From assembly GCA_949127685.1 (NCBI GenBank), contig CASBPW010000125.1, forward strand, positions 1-10,861: a DNA stretch of 10,861 nt, written 5' to 3'. The notes beneath the pieces are model-generated. The model saw nothing but the letters and a program-made list of their open reading frames with translations, searched no databases and was not told where the DNA came from. Source of the DNA: Candidatus Sivonenia alaskensis PMM_0068. Its GTDB lineage: Bacteria > Cyanobacteriota > Cyanobacteriia > Gloeobacterales > PMM-0068. The position numbers and the translations under genes were made by a program. Shown piece after piece: positions 1 to 5,339 of this stretch (position 1 is the stretch's first letter; each line of letters starts with the position of its first letter).

Positions 1-99
1 ATCGAGGGCTTCATAGACTACCGAATACCCTCCCCGACCAAGCTCTTTCCGCAGTTCATAGCGGTCTTTGATCCGAGTACCCAGGGCAAGATAGGTCAT
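1..99 (-). CDS. Ser/Thr protein kinase, N-terminal fragment (cut by window edge)
   Basis: The minus-strand frame starting with ATG at 99-97 reads 33 codons to the left edge without a stop. It begins MTYLALGTRIKDRYELRKEL and continues with GRGGYSVVYEALD. The segment 'RYELRKELGRGGYSVVYEA' is the glycine-rich nucleotide loop (GxGxxSxVYxA) that opens bacterial Hanks-type (PknB-like) Ser/Thr kinases. The catalytic lysine and the HRD/DFG motifs would lie outside the window. A GGAAGG Shine-Dalgarno at 107-112, 7 nt before the ATG, lies inside the end of the preceding gene. The two genes are separated by 3 bp, so they are very likely co-transcribed and translationally linked. The kinase class is a confident call from the glycine loop; its substrate and full domain layout cannot be seen. 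Confidence 0.82.
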   Translation of the reverse strand, partial: MTYLALGTRIKDRYELRKELGRGGYSVVYEALD

Positions 100-102
100 G
101 GG

Positions 103-717
103 TTAACCTTCCAAATTGAGGAGGTTCTTCGGCTTCGTCCCGTTTTCTATGGCATTCAGTACGGATAGAGCATTCTGCCGCCAGCCGTCATTTGTCTGAT
201 AAATCGTCAAGAATTGTTTCAAGTGCAGCTTAGAACGGTCATCCTCCCCAATCGCATATTCCGACATCCCTGCATGGTACAAAGCCATATAGTTATATGG
301 CTGATAATCAATCACCAAGCGCATGATCGGGCCAGCAGACTCATCGTCTCCGGCATCTGCCACCGGATGGCCAATATTGAAGACAACGGTAGCAGCGTAA
401 TCTCTTTCACCAGTTGCTAATCCATCGATAATTACTTTGGCGATCTTAGTTTTTCCGGCCAGCGCATAGCACCCTGCCATATAGGCGGCCCCATCAGAGT
501 CCTTGGGAGGGGGGAAAGAACGAATGGCCGTAGCCACCTCTACAGAATTGCAGTGGGATTTAATTTGGTTAAACCAGCGCTCCCCTGGCGTGTTTCCCGC
601 ATAAGTCTCCGTGGAGTTGTTCCCTGAAGCAGAAGTTGCGGACGAAAGAGCATGAGCACTCAAGACGGCAGCACACAGCGCAATATACGCAGAACCAATC
701 CAATACGAAGTGCGCAA
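103..717 (-). CDS. Secreted TPR-like helical-repeat protein
   Basis: This 204-residue protein has an N-terminal Sec-type signal (charged MRTSYW, hydrophobic core about 7-22, likely cleavage near AHA at 21-23). It should therefore work in the periplasm or outside. The rest is alpha-helical and alanine-rich. Residues about 78-100 (AAYMAGCYALAGKTKIAKVI) and 141-190 (YNYMALYHAGMSEYAIGEDD onward) look like tetratricopeptide-type helix pairs. C56 and C83 could form a disulfide. No catalytic motif is visible. The only in-frame start is TTG at 717-715, because a stop lies 8 codons further upstream; a GTGAGG ribosome site precedes it by 8 nt. The gene sits 3 bp before a Ser/Thr kinase, so a link to kinase signalling is an inference from context. 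The fold call is moderate; the function is unknown. Confidence 0.75.
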   Translation of the reverse strand: MRTSYWIGSAYIALCAAVLSAHALSSATSASGNNSTETYAGNTPGERWFNQIKSHCNSVEVATAIRSFPPPKDSDGAAYMAGCYALAGKTKIAKVIIDGLATGERDYAATVVFNIGHPVADAGDDESAGPIMRLVIDYQPYNYMALYHAGMSEYAIGEDDRSKLHLKQFLTIYQTNDGWRQNALSVLNAIENGTKPKNLLNLEG

Positions 718-725
718 GCAGTCTG

Positions 726-731
726 CCTCAC
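726..731 (-). promoter_or_regulatory. Ribosome binding site deciding a TTG start
   Basis: GTGAGG on the minus strand lies 8 nt upstream of the TTG at 717-715. The frame has a stop at 744-742 and no ATG between, so this site supports TTG as the start of the secreted helical-repeat gene. Confidence 0.5.
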
Positions 732-841
732 CCGTGCGGTGTTACAGTCCCAAGCATTCCCGCCGCCAAAAGCTTTTTATCGTGTCGACTTGAGGTCACA
801 TCGAGACTTTATACAACGGCCTGCGGCCTACATAATTGCGT

Positions 842-2383
842 CTAGACCTTTTCCTGGAATGCAACCAGTGCATGGGCAAGGGCTTCCATCGTGTAAGGAT
901 TTGCTTCTACATCCACTCGCCCAAACAATTCCTGACATGTTTTAGAGGTCTGAGGACCAATGGAAGCAATAGTCACCGATTGCAGGCTAAGGGCTGGGTC
1001 GAGCCCAGCCTGAGTGCACAAATGGCAGAAATGACGAACGGTTTTAGAACTCGTAAAGGTTACGGCCTGTACGCGACCAGCGGAGAGTTCCTGGATGATT
1101 TCAGGGGCTACCTTCTTAGGACAGCGGGATTGATAGGCTGGAGCTTCTACCACTTCTGCTCCCATCGCTCTTAAACCTTCTGTCAGGACTTCTCGTCCTC
1201 CTGACTCCACACGAGGAAATAGAATTTTTTGGTCTGTCAGCTGTTCGCGGTTAGGGAATTCTTGAAGCAAGGCATCGGCGACAAACGCCTGGGGAATGAA
1301 GTCAGGCATAATCCCTTTTCGCTGCAAGCTCTCTGCTGTTTTTTGACCCACTACGGCAATATGGACGCCACCCAAGGCCCGACTGTCTAATCCGGCAGCC
1401 TGTAGGCGCTCAAAGAAATAGTGAACACCCTGAGCAGAGGTCAGTATGAGCCAATGAAAACTTTTTAAGTCTTGAATCGCCTGATCCAATACTTCCCAAC
1501 TACTGGGAGCCGAGATTTCTAAAACAGGCATTTCCAAGACCAAAGCGCCATAGGAGCGTAAAGCTTGGGTTAGGGAATCCTTTTCGCCCGTGACGGCTCT
1601 GGTTACCAAAATTTGCTGACCAAAGAGCGGTCCCTGATCGAACCATTGGTACTGTTTTCTGGCGCCCACTACGGAACCGATGACTAACGTGGCTGGAGAA
1701 TCAAGGACCTTCTCTCCTTGGAGAATAGCCCCAAGTGTTGTGGTCTGCACTTTCTGCCTAGAGGTTCCACCCCATTGGATGGCTGCCAGAGGAGTAGTGG
1801 CAGCTTTACCATATTGGACGAGACGTTGAGCGATGGTTGGGAGATTGCGGGTTCCCATCAGAATGACCAAAGTATCTAATTGGGCCATTCCTGACCAGGG
1901 AATCAGGTCTAGGTCATGACCGGAAAACACCCCAAAGCATCGACTCTCTTTTTTGGTCGTCAGTGGAATCCCGGCAAAACCCAGAGCTTCCAGGGCAGAA
2001 CTGATTCCTGGTACCACTTCAAAAGATAATCCTGCAGCGAGCAGAGCATCCAATTCTTCGGCTAAACGTCCAAACAGCCAAGGCGAACCAGCTTTCAGAC
2101 GCACAACTTTGTAGCTTTTTTGGGCATACTCAATCAGAAGCTGGTTGATTTCTTGCTGCGTGACGGCTTCCTTACCTCCTCGTTTACCTACAGGAACTAA
2201 GAGCGCCTCACGAGCTATTAATTTATGCCAATCGACTTCCATGAGGTCGTCATAAAGGATCACTTCTGCTCCACGCAAAAGCTCCAGACCTCTTTCGGTC
2301 CAGTAGTTTAGTCCGCCTGGCCCAGCTCCTATAAAGGATACTTTCTCGGTGTTTTCCACAAACTTGTTAAGACCACCATACAA
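842..2383 (-). CDS. Fused uroporphyrinogen-III C-methyltransferase / uroporphyrinogen-III synthase (CobA-HemD)
   Basis: This 513-aa cytoplasmic protein joins two tetrapyrrole enzymes. Residues about 14-245 are a SAM-dependent tetrapyrrole methylase (SUMT), which makes precorrin-2 for siroheme and B12. Visible motifs are FIGAGPG (17-23), VILYDDL (41-47), PVGKRGGKEAVTQQEIN (64-80), FEVVPGISSA (121-130) and LVILMGTRNLP (172-182). Residues about 254-510 are HemD, which cyclises hydroxymethylbilane to uroporphyrinogen III: LTSAQGV (314-320), VVGQKTAESL (344-353), TFTSSKTVRHF (442-452), IGPQTSKTC (475-483) and YTMEALAHAL (497-506). The methylase half departs from the usual GAGPGDP and GGDPFxFGRG motifs, with GAGPGG at 19-24 and AGSPWLFGR at 98-106. 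The frame opens with TTG at 2383; GTG at 2359 (residue 9, just before ENTEKVSF) is an equally plausible start, and neither has a good ribosome site. The fusion is common in Firmicutes; many cyanobacteria have separate genes. Confidence 0.9.
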   Translation of the reverse strand: MYGGLNKFVENTEKVSFIGAGPGGLNYWTERGLELLRGAEVILYDDLMEVDWHKLIAREALLVPVGKRGGKEAVTQQEINQLLIEYAQKSYKVVRLKAGSPWLFGRLAEELDALLAAGLSFEVVPGISSALEALGFAGIPLTTKKESRCFGVFSGHDLDLIPWSGMAQLDTLVILMGTRNLPTIAQRLVQYGKAATTPLAAIQWGGTSRQKVQTTTLGAILQGEKVLDSPATLVIGSVVGARKQYQWFDQGPLFGQQILVTRAVTGEKDSLTQALRSYGALVLEMPVLEISAPSSWEVLDQAIQDLKSFHWLILTSAQGVHYFFERLQAAGLDSRALGGVHIAVVGQKTAESLQRKGIMPDFIPQAFVADALLQEFPNREQLTDQKILFPRVESGGREVLTEGLRAMGAEVVEAPAYQSRCPKKVAPEIIQELSAGRVQAVTFTSSKTVRHFCHLCTQAGLDPALSLQSVTIASIGPQTSKTCQELFGRVDVEANPYTMEALAHALVAFQEKV

Positions 2384-2502
2384 AACCCAGCATATAGGTA
2401 TGCGAAGGCCTAAGATGCCTGAAGGGTATATTAGACTATACTTGGCGTGCCCGGAACTTTTGGGTTAGGGGCAGGTCTGTCTTGGATGAGTGTGTCTGTG
2501 CT

Positions 2503-2521
2503 GTTACTGCAACTCAGTAAC
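2503..2521. promoter_or_regulatory. Inverted repeat in the cobA-hemD / exbB divergent spacer (candidate operator)
   Basis: GTTACTG-caact-CAGTAAC is a perfect 7-bp inverted repeat with a 5-bp centre. It lies in the 215-bp spacer between the divergent cobA-hemD and exbB genes, about 40 bp upstream of the candidate exbB -10 element. The shape fits a dimeric regulator site. It does not resemble a Fur box, and the regulator is unknown. A chance repeat cannot be excluded. Confidence 0.35.
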
Positions 2522-2561
2522 GCAATGCACCCCCCTTAACGAATGGTCTCTAAAACTTCGC

Positions 2562-2567
2562 TACAAT
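2562..2567 (+). promoter_or_regulatory. Candidate -10 element of exbB-exbD
   Basis: TACAAT matches the -10 consensus at 5 of 6 positions and would start transcription near 2574, about 25 nt before the exbB ATG. No convincing -35 sits at 16-18 bp; TTAACG at 2536-2541 is 20 bp away. This is a weak call made on position. Confidence 0.3.
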
Positions 2568-2587
2568 TAATCAAATCCGATCCCTAC

Positions 2588-2599
2588 ATGAGCCTGTAA
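2588..2599 (+). other. Three-codon upstream mini-ORF overlapping the exbB start (TAATG)
   Basis: ATG AGC CTG TAA occupies 2588-2599, and its last A is the first base of the exbB ATG (2599-2601). A ribosome finishing the mini-ORF would stop exactly on the exbB start. No clear Shine-Dalgarno precedes either ATG. It could act by start-stop coupling or simply be chance. Confidence 0.35.
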
Positions 2600-3285
2600 T
2601 GATTTTCGACGACCTAATCCGATTCCTAATCAATGATTGGTGGATTTCTCTCCCAATGGTTTTTGCTTCCATCCTGACCGTGGCCGTAGTGTTTGAACGA
2701 GCCCTATTCCTCAGCCGCAACCGGAGAAATATTGGCAAATTTGTTGAGCGTGCCCAACGTGAACTCGAAAAAGGCAACCTGAATTCTGCCCAATCCATGG
2801 CAGAAACGATGGGGGGCGTTTTGGGAGATGTCGCCCAGGAAGGTATTCGGCTACTAGGGGTGAACCGTAAAGGCTTTGAAACCGCTTTTGACATCACCAT
2901 CGGTCTTGGGTTGCGCAAGTTAGACAAAAACCTCTCCATTTTAGGAACGATTGGAGCGGTAGCTCCCTTTGTAGGACTATTAGGTACGGTTGTGGGAATT
3001 CTTCGATCTTTCCAGACCTTTGCTCAGGCAGGAGCTAGAAGCAACCAACTCGCCTCTGAAATCGGTTTTGCCCTAATTGCTACCGCAGCGGGTCTGGTAA
3101 TCGCTATCATCGCAGTAGTGGCCTACAACATTTTTCAAAGTATTGTGGCCAAGTTCGAGGACGACATGCAGCTCTTGAAGTTACTCTTCCTCAGCTTTTC
3201 AGAATCAGGAATGCCCGCCAAAATGCCTGCTGGCAAGTCACCAGCCTATTCTCCATCCACAGAGCAACCCTACCAGAGCTATTAG
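2599..3285 (+). CDS. exbB: MotA/TolQ/ExbB proton channel family protein (ExbB)
   Basis: This 228-aa inner-membrane protein has the three membrane segments of ExbB/TolQ: about 15-35, 113-138 and 154-178. A cytoplasmic loop (36-112) between the first two begins with the usual ER...RN stretch. The family signature GTIGAVAPFVGLLGTVVGIL (116-135) marks the second segment, and LASEIGFALIATAAGLVIAI (151-170) the third. ExbB forms a pentameric ring with ExbD inside it and passes proton-motive force to TonB for outer-membrane uptake of iron complexes and similar ligands. The gene is followed 16 bp later by exbD, so the two form an operon. The short tail (205-228) is rich in Pro, Ser and Lys. ExbB/TolQ/MotA-type members are hard to tell apart; ExbB is favoured by the exbD neighbour and by size. 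No tonB lies beside it. Confidence 0.9.
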   Translation: MIFDDLIRFLINDWWISLPMVFASILTVAVVFERALFLSRNRRNIGKFVERAQRELEKGNLNSAQSMAETMGGVLGDVAQEGIRLLGVNRKGFETAFDITIGLGLRKLDKNLSILGTIGAVAPFVGLLGTVVGILRSFQTFAQAGARSNQLASEIGFALIATAAGLVIAIIAVVAYNIFQSIVAKFEDDMQLLKLLFLSFSESGMPAKMPAGKSPAYSPSTEQPYQSY

Positions 3286-3293
3286 TTAGGAGG
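3286..3293 (+). promoter_or_regulatory. Strong Shine-Dalgarno of exbD
   Basis: TTAGGAGG directly follows the exbB stop and sits 8 nt before the exbD ATG at 3302. It is the best ribosome site among the plus-strand genes here, in contrast to exbB, which has none. This suggests ExbD is initiated independently rather than only by read-through from exbB. Confidence 0.75.
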
Positions 3294-3301
3294 TCAAGAC
3301 C

Positions 3302-3721
3302 ATGGCGGTAAAGATGGCGGGAGGACGGGGTTCTAGGAGTCGCGGTGGATTTACAGAAATCAACATCACACCCTTAACGGATGTTTTCTTAGTATTGGTG
3401 ATCATTCTTTTGATCACAGCACCCCTGATTCAGGATTCAGGATTGAAGGTAGAACTTCCTACGTCTAAATCAGGAGACAAGACCGAACAAAGAAATATTA
3501 CGGTCGGGATAGATGCCAAGGGGCAGTACGCCCTGAATGGCTCCAAAATTAGCGCTGATGCTTTACTCCCTGCCCTCCAAAAACAGGCCAAAGAAACAGG
3601 CCAAACCGTCTTAGTGGTCCAAGCAGATGCCAATGCCAGACAGAAAGATGTTGTCCGAGTCATGGATGCCGCACGACAAGCTGGTTTGAAAAAATTGGTG
3701 GTAGCGACCCAACAAAATTAG
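3302..3721 (+). CDS. exbD: Biopolymer transport protein ExbD/TolR
   Basis: The 139-aa protein has the ExbD/TolR layout. A basic cytoplasmic N-terminus (1-19) leads to the signature INITPLTDVFLVLVIILLIT (20-39) with one membrane helix, then a periplasmic domain (about 47-135). D27 in PLTDVFLVL matches the membrane aspartate that carries protons in this family (Asp25 of E. coli ExbD, from memory). The periplasmic part has the expected strand-helix pattern (ITVGIDAKGQYALNGSKIS, VLVVQADANARQKDVVRVMD, AGLKKLVVAT). With ExbB it should energise TonB-dependent outer-membrane receptors; ExbB-ExbD is reported to matter for iron uptake in Synechocystis, as I recall. No tonB or receptor gene is in the window, so the partner must be elsewhere. 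Confidence 0.92.
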   Translation: MAVKMAGGRGSRSRGGFTEINITPLTDVFLVLVIILLITAPLIQDSGLKVELPTSKSGDKTEQRNITVGIDAKGQYALNGSKISADALLPALQKQAKETGQTVLVVQADANARQKDVVRVMDAARQAGLKKLVVATQQN

Positions 3722-3759
3722 CCATTCAAGCGGCCCCCACTTTGGGGAAATAAGCTCTA

Positions 3760-3814
3760 CCTCTCTTCCAACTAGAGAGCGCTGCCTCTCTGCGGCATAA
3801 TTGATCCCAGAGAG
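3760..3814 (+). promoter_or_regulatory. Leader with four alternating complementary segments
   Basis: Four short blocks alternate between a pyrimidine sequence and its complement: CTCTCT (3761-3766), AGAGAG (3774-3779), CTCTCTG (3786-3792) and CAGAGAG (3808-3814). Block 1 can pair with 2 (7-nt loop), 2 with 3 (6-nt loop) and 3 with 4 (7 bp, 15-nt loop), so the hairpins exclude one another as in an attenuator. The last block ends 18 nt before the ATG of the next gene, whose ribosome site is at 3824-3829 (GGGAAG). It could be an RNA switch for that gene, a processing or terminator structure after exbD, or a repeat remnant. CCCC-actttGGGG at 3734-3746 adds a further small hairpin upstream. No uridine run follows any of the stems. 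Confidence 0.4.
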
Positions 3815-3832
3815 AACGTCATAGGGAAGAAG

Positions 3833-4330
3833 ATGACTAAATTTGATGAGCTTTGCCAGGCATATGCAACTTCAAGAAAAAACTATTTCGATTATCGCAA
3901 TGCTTGTCATGACTTTATAAGTCGACTTGTCAAAAAAATAATTAAATATCTTGAGATTCCCGAAGAACAAGTCAAGGTAATTCCCTTGAGTGAAGAAATA
4001 AAAGACCAATGTGATTATAGTATTTCACAAGCAATGCATTTAGATGAAGATACTTTTTGGCATATAGGTATTCAAATAACGCTCTATGAACAGCCCGATA
4101 TAGTTCCACACCAACCTGTCCTTATATGGCTCATGGCAAAGAAAAATGATGATTCATTTCTTGTCAAGTTAGGCCCAGGAAGCAAAGATTTTATGATACG
4201 TCCCAATGAAGAAAAGGACTATATCCACTTCATTGATAATGTGTTTTTGAGTATAAAAGATTCTTTTGAATTAGAGCTTCAACACTTTTTAGAAGGTGAA
4301 GAAAAGACGCGCAGAATCGGCTTTCAATAG
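3833..4330 (+). CDS. Hypothetical protein, AT-rich orphan gene
   Basis: The 165-aa protein is not recognised. It has no signal peptide or membrane segment, so it is probably cytoplasmic. The N-terminus (1-45) is helical with aromatic and basic residues (YATSRKNYFDYRNACHDF). The middle (75-120) alternates likely beta strands (FWHIGIQITLYEQ, PVLIWLMAKK, SFLVKLGPG). The C-terminus (125-160) is acidic and helical (NEEKDYIHFIDNVF, SFELELQHFLEGEE). The ATG at 3833 has a good ribosome site (GGGAAG, 3 nt away). The gene is visibly richer in A+T than exbBD and hisIE, and its codons favour A/T in third position. It is bounded by an alternating hairpin leader upstream and an inverted repeat downstream (4364-4401), which may point to acquisition from elsewhere. 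It resembles small uncharacterised cyanobacterial proteins only in general character. No function is proposed. Confidence 0.75.
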   Translation: MTKFDELCQAYATSRKNYFDYRNACHDFISRLVKKIIKYLEIPEEQVKVIPLSEEIKDQCDYSISQAMHLDEDTFWHIGIQITLYEQPDIVPHQPVLIWLMAKKNDDSFLVKLGPGSKDFMIRPNEEKDYIHFIDNVFLSIKDSFELELQHFLEGEEKTRRIGFQ

Positions 4331-4363
4331 GATTATATTTAACGTAGAGATGAGATTTACGAG

Positions 4364-4401
4364 GGTGATATTGGGCTTTGCCTCGCAGTATTGGTATCAC
4401 C
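4364..4401. repeat. Inverted repeat downstream of the AT-rich orphan gene
   Basis: GGTGATA (4364-4370) and TATCACC (4395-4401) are perfectly complementary with 24 bases between, which themselves hold a small GGGC-ttt-GCC stem. It may end the transcript of the orphan gene, but there is no T-run, or it may be a border of the AT-rich segment. Either reading is tentative. Confidence 0.35.
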
Positions 4402-4433
4402 TAGCAAGCGTTACAGGTCAAAGATGATGGCAA

Positions 4434-4482
4434 TGGACTGAATCAATGCAGAGACCAGTCCAATCCTAGGCCGTTCTATAAT
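4434..4482 (+). promoter_or_regulatory. Candidate hisIE promoter with overlapping inverted repeat
   Basis: TATAAT at 4477-4482 is a perfect -10 consensus and lies 23 bp before the hisIE ATG, giving a leader of roughly 17 nt. The region where the -35 should be (about 4454-4459) has no consensus but is covered by the right arm of a perfect inverted repeat, TGGACTG (4434-4440) and CAGTCCA (4456-4462). A weak -35 overlapped by a palindromic site is typical of promoters that need or are blocked by a regulator; the regulator is unknown. Confidence 0.45.
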
Positions 4483-4505
4483 GATCCTTCTGTCAGGCCA
4501 CGTTC

Positions 4506-5126
4506 ATGAGCAGCTTTATCGAAACGCTCCGTTTTAATGAGCAGGGATTGATTCCAGCCATCATTCAAGATGTCCTTGATGGGACTGTGCTGATGATGGC
4601 CTGGATGAATCAAGCATCCCTAAAGAAAACTCTGGAAACAGGGGAAACTTGGTTTTGGAGTCGTTCGCGCCAAGAGCTTTGGCATAAAGGAGCCACCTCT
4701 GGACATATCCAGCGCGTGGAATCTGTCCGCTATGACTGTGATGAAGACGTTTTGCTTATCACCGTAGAACAGGTCGGAGCTATAGCCTGCCACTTAAACC
4801 AACGTAGCTGCTTTCACCGTCTAGATGGTCTTAAGAGCCTTCCCCCTGCCGATATGCTATCCCAAGTCTATCGAGTGATTCAGGAGCGAAAAGAAACACC
4901 TAGCGAGAAATCCTATACCAGCCAGCTCCTCGCTGCTGGCGACAATAAAATTCTCAAGAAAGTGGGAGAAGAAAGTGCGGAAGTGATTATGGCTTCTAAG
5001 GATGGCATACCGGAACGGATCGCAGAAGAAGTGGCAGACCTTTGGTACCACAGCTTAGTCCTACTTGCCCATCATGATATGGACATTCTGGACGTCTATC
5101 ATGTTTTGAAAAAGCGGCGGAAGTAG
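4506..5126 (+). CDS. hisIE: Bifunctional phosphoribosyl-AMP cyclohydrolase / phosphoribosyl-ATP pyrophosphatase
   Basis: The 206-aa cytoplasmic enzyme carries out the second and third steps of histidine synthesis. HisE removes pyrophosphate from phosphoribosyl-ATP and HisI opens the ring of phosphoribosyl-AMP. HisI is at about 1-110: VLMMAWMNQASL (28-39), WFWSRSRQELWHKG(62)ATSG, the metal-binding YDCDEDVLL (76-84), and the cysteine motif ACHLNQRSCFH (94-104) with C78, C95 and C102. HisE is at about 115-206: KILKKVGEESAEVIMASK (148-165) and EEVADLWYHSLVLLAHH (174-190). Length fits the fused family. The usual CHTGxRSC of HisI reads CHLNQRSC here. The ATG at 4506 starts just before the conserved region and has only a weak AGG (4496-4498) upstream. 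No other his gene is adjacent, as expected in cyanobacteria where his genes are scattered. Confidence 0.95.
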   Translation: MSSFIETLRFNEQGLIPAIIQDVLDGTVLMMAWMNQASLKKTLETGETWFWSRSRQELWHKGATSGHIQRVESVRYDCDEDVLLITVEQVGAIACHLNQRSCFHRLDGLKSLPPADMLSQVYRVIQERKETPSEKSYTSQLLAAGDNKILKKVGEESAEVIMASKDGIPERIAEEVADLWYHSLVLLAHHDMDILDVYHVLKKRRK

Positions 5127-5148
5127 CTAATTGGACTCATATAGACAC

Positions 5149-5194
5149 AAAAAAAGAGGCAGGCGACTTTCCGTGTTTCGTCTCCACCTCTTTT
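5149..5194 (+). terminator. Rho-independent terminator after hisIE
   Basis: A-run plus AAAAGAGG (5152-5159) pairs with CCTCTTTT (5187-5194), and the inner GGCGAC and GTCTCC extend the stem with two mismatches; the loop is about 10 nt. The right arm ends in TTTT and the left begins with a run of seven A, so it could work in both directions. It starts 22 bp after the hisIE stop. A second small hairpin, CCTGT (5195-5199) with ACAGG (5209-5213), follows at once. Confidence 0.75.
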
Positions 5195-5275
5195 CCTGTT
5201 TACTCCTCACAGGAACTAGAATACACACTACAAAAAAGTTTGTCAAATATTTTTTGGATTTTTCTGAATCTCCGC

Positions 5276-5304
5276 CTGGAATGTGTACTTTTGGGCACGA
5301 TAAT
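5276..5304 (+). promoter_or_regulatory. Candidate promoter of the L,D-transpeptidase gene
   Basis: GATAAT (5299-5304) matches the -10 consensus at 5 of 6 positions; CTGGAA (5276-5281) is a poor -35 at exactly 17 bp. The start point would be near 5311, about 29 nt before the ATG. The AT-rich stretch 5231-5265 upstream could act as an UP-like element. This is a positional call only. Confidence 0.35.
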
Positions 5305-5339
5305 TAAGAGCATAGCTTCTTGCACATCAACTTAGGTGT

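Noticed and set aside
718..841. Terminator at GGCC-tgc-GGCC (812-825 area) after cobA-hemD
   Set aside because: The stem is only 4 bp and no T-run follows on the minus strand.
842..1174. Plus-strand open frame opposite the 3' end of cobA-hemD (836-1174) and the frames at 636-945
   Set aside because: They lie opposite or partly over well-supported genes, have no recognisable domains and no ribosome sites; they are antisense shadows.
2571..2939. Minus-strand frame opposite exbB
   Set aside because: It is the complement of a well-supported ExbB coding region; its composition (Arg/Ser/Pro-rich) is typical of an antisense frame.
3722..3832. A missing tonB as third gene of the exb operon
   Set aside because: No frame after exbD shows a TonB-like anchor with Pro-rich linker; the following gene is soluble and unrelated.
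3722..4505. Toxin-antitoxin or defence module around the AT-rich orphan
   Set aside because: There is only one gene, no partner frame, no known toxin, nuclease or DNA-binding motif; AT-richness alone is not enough.
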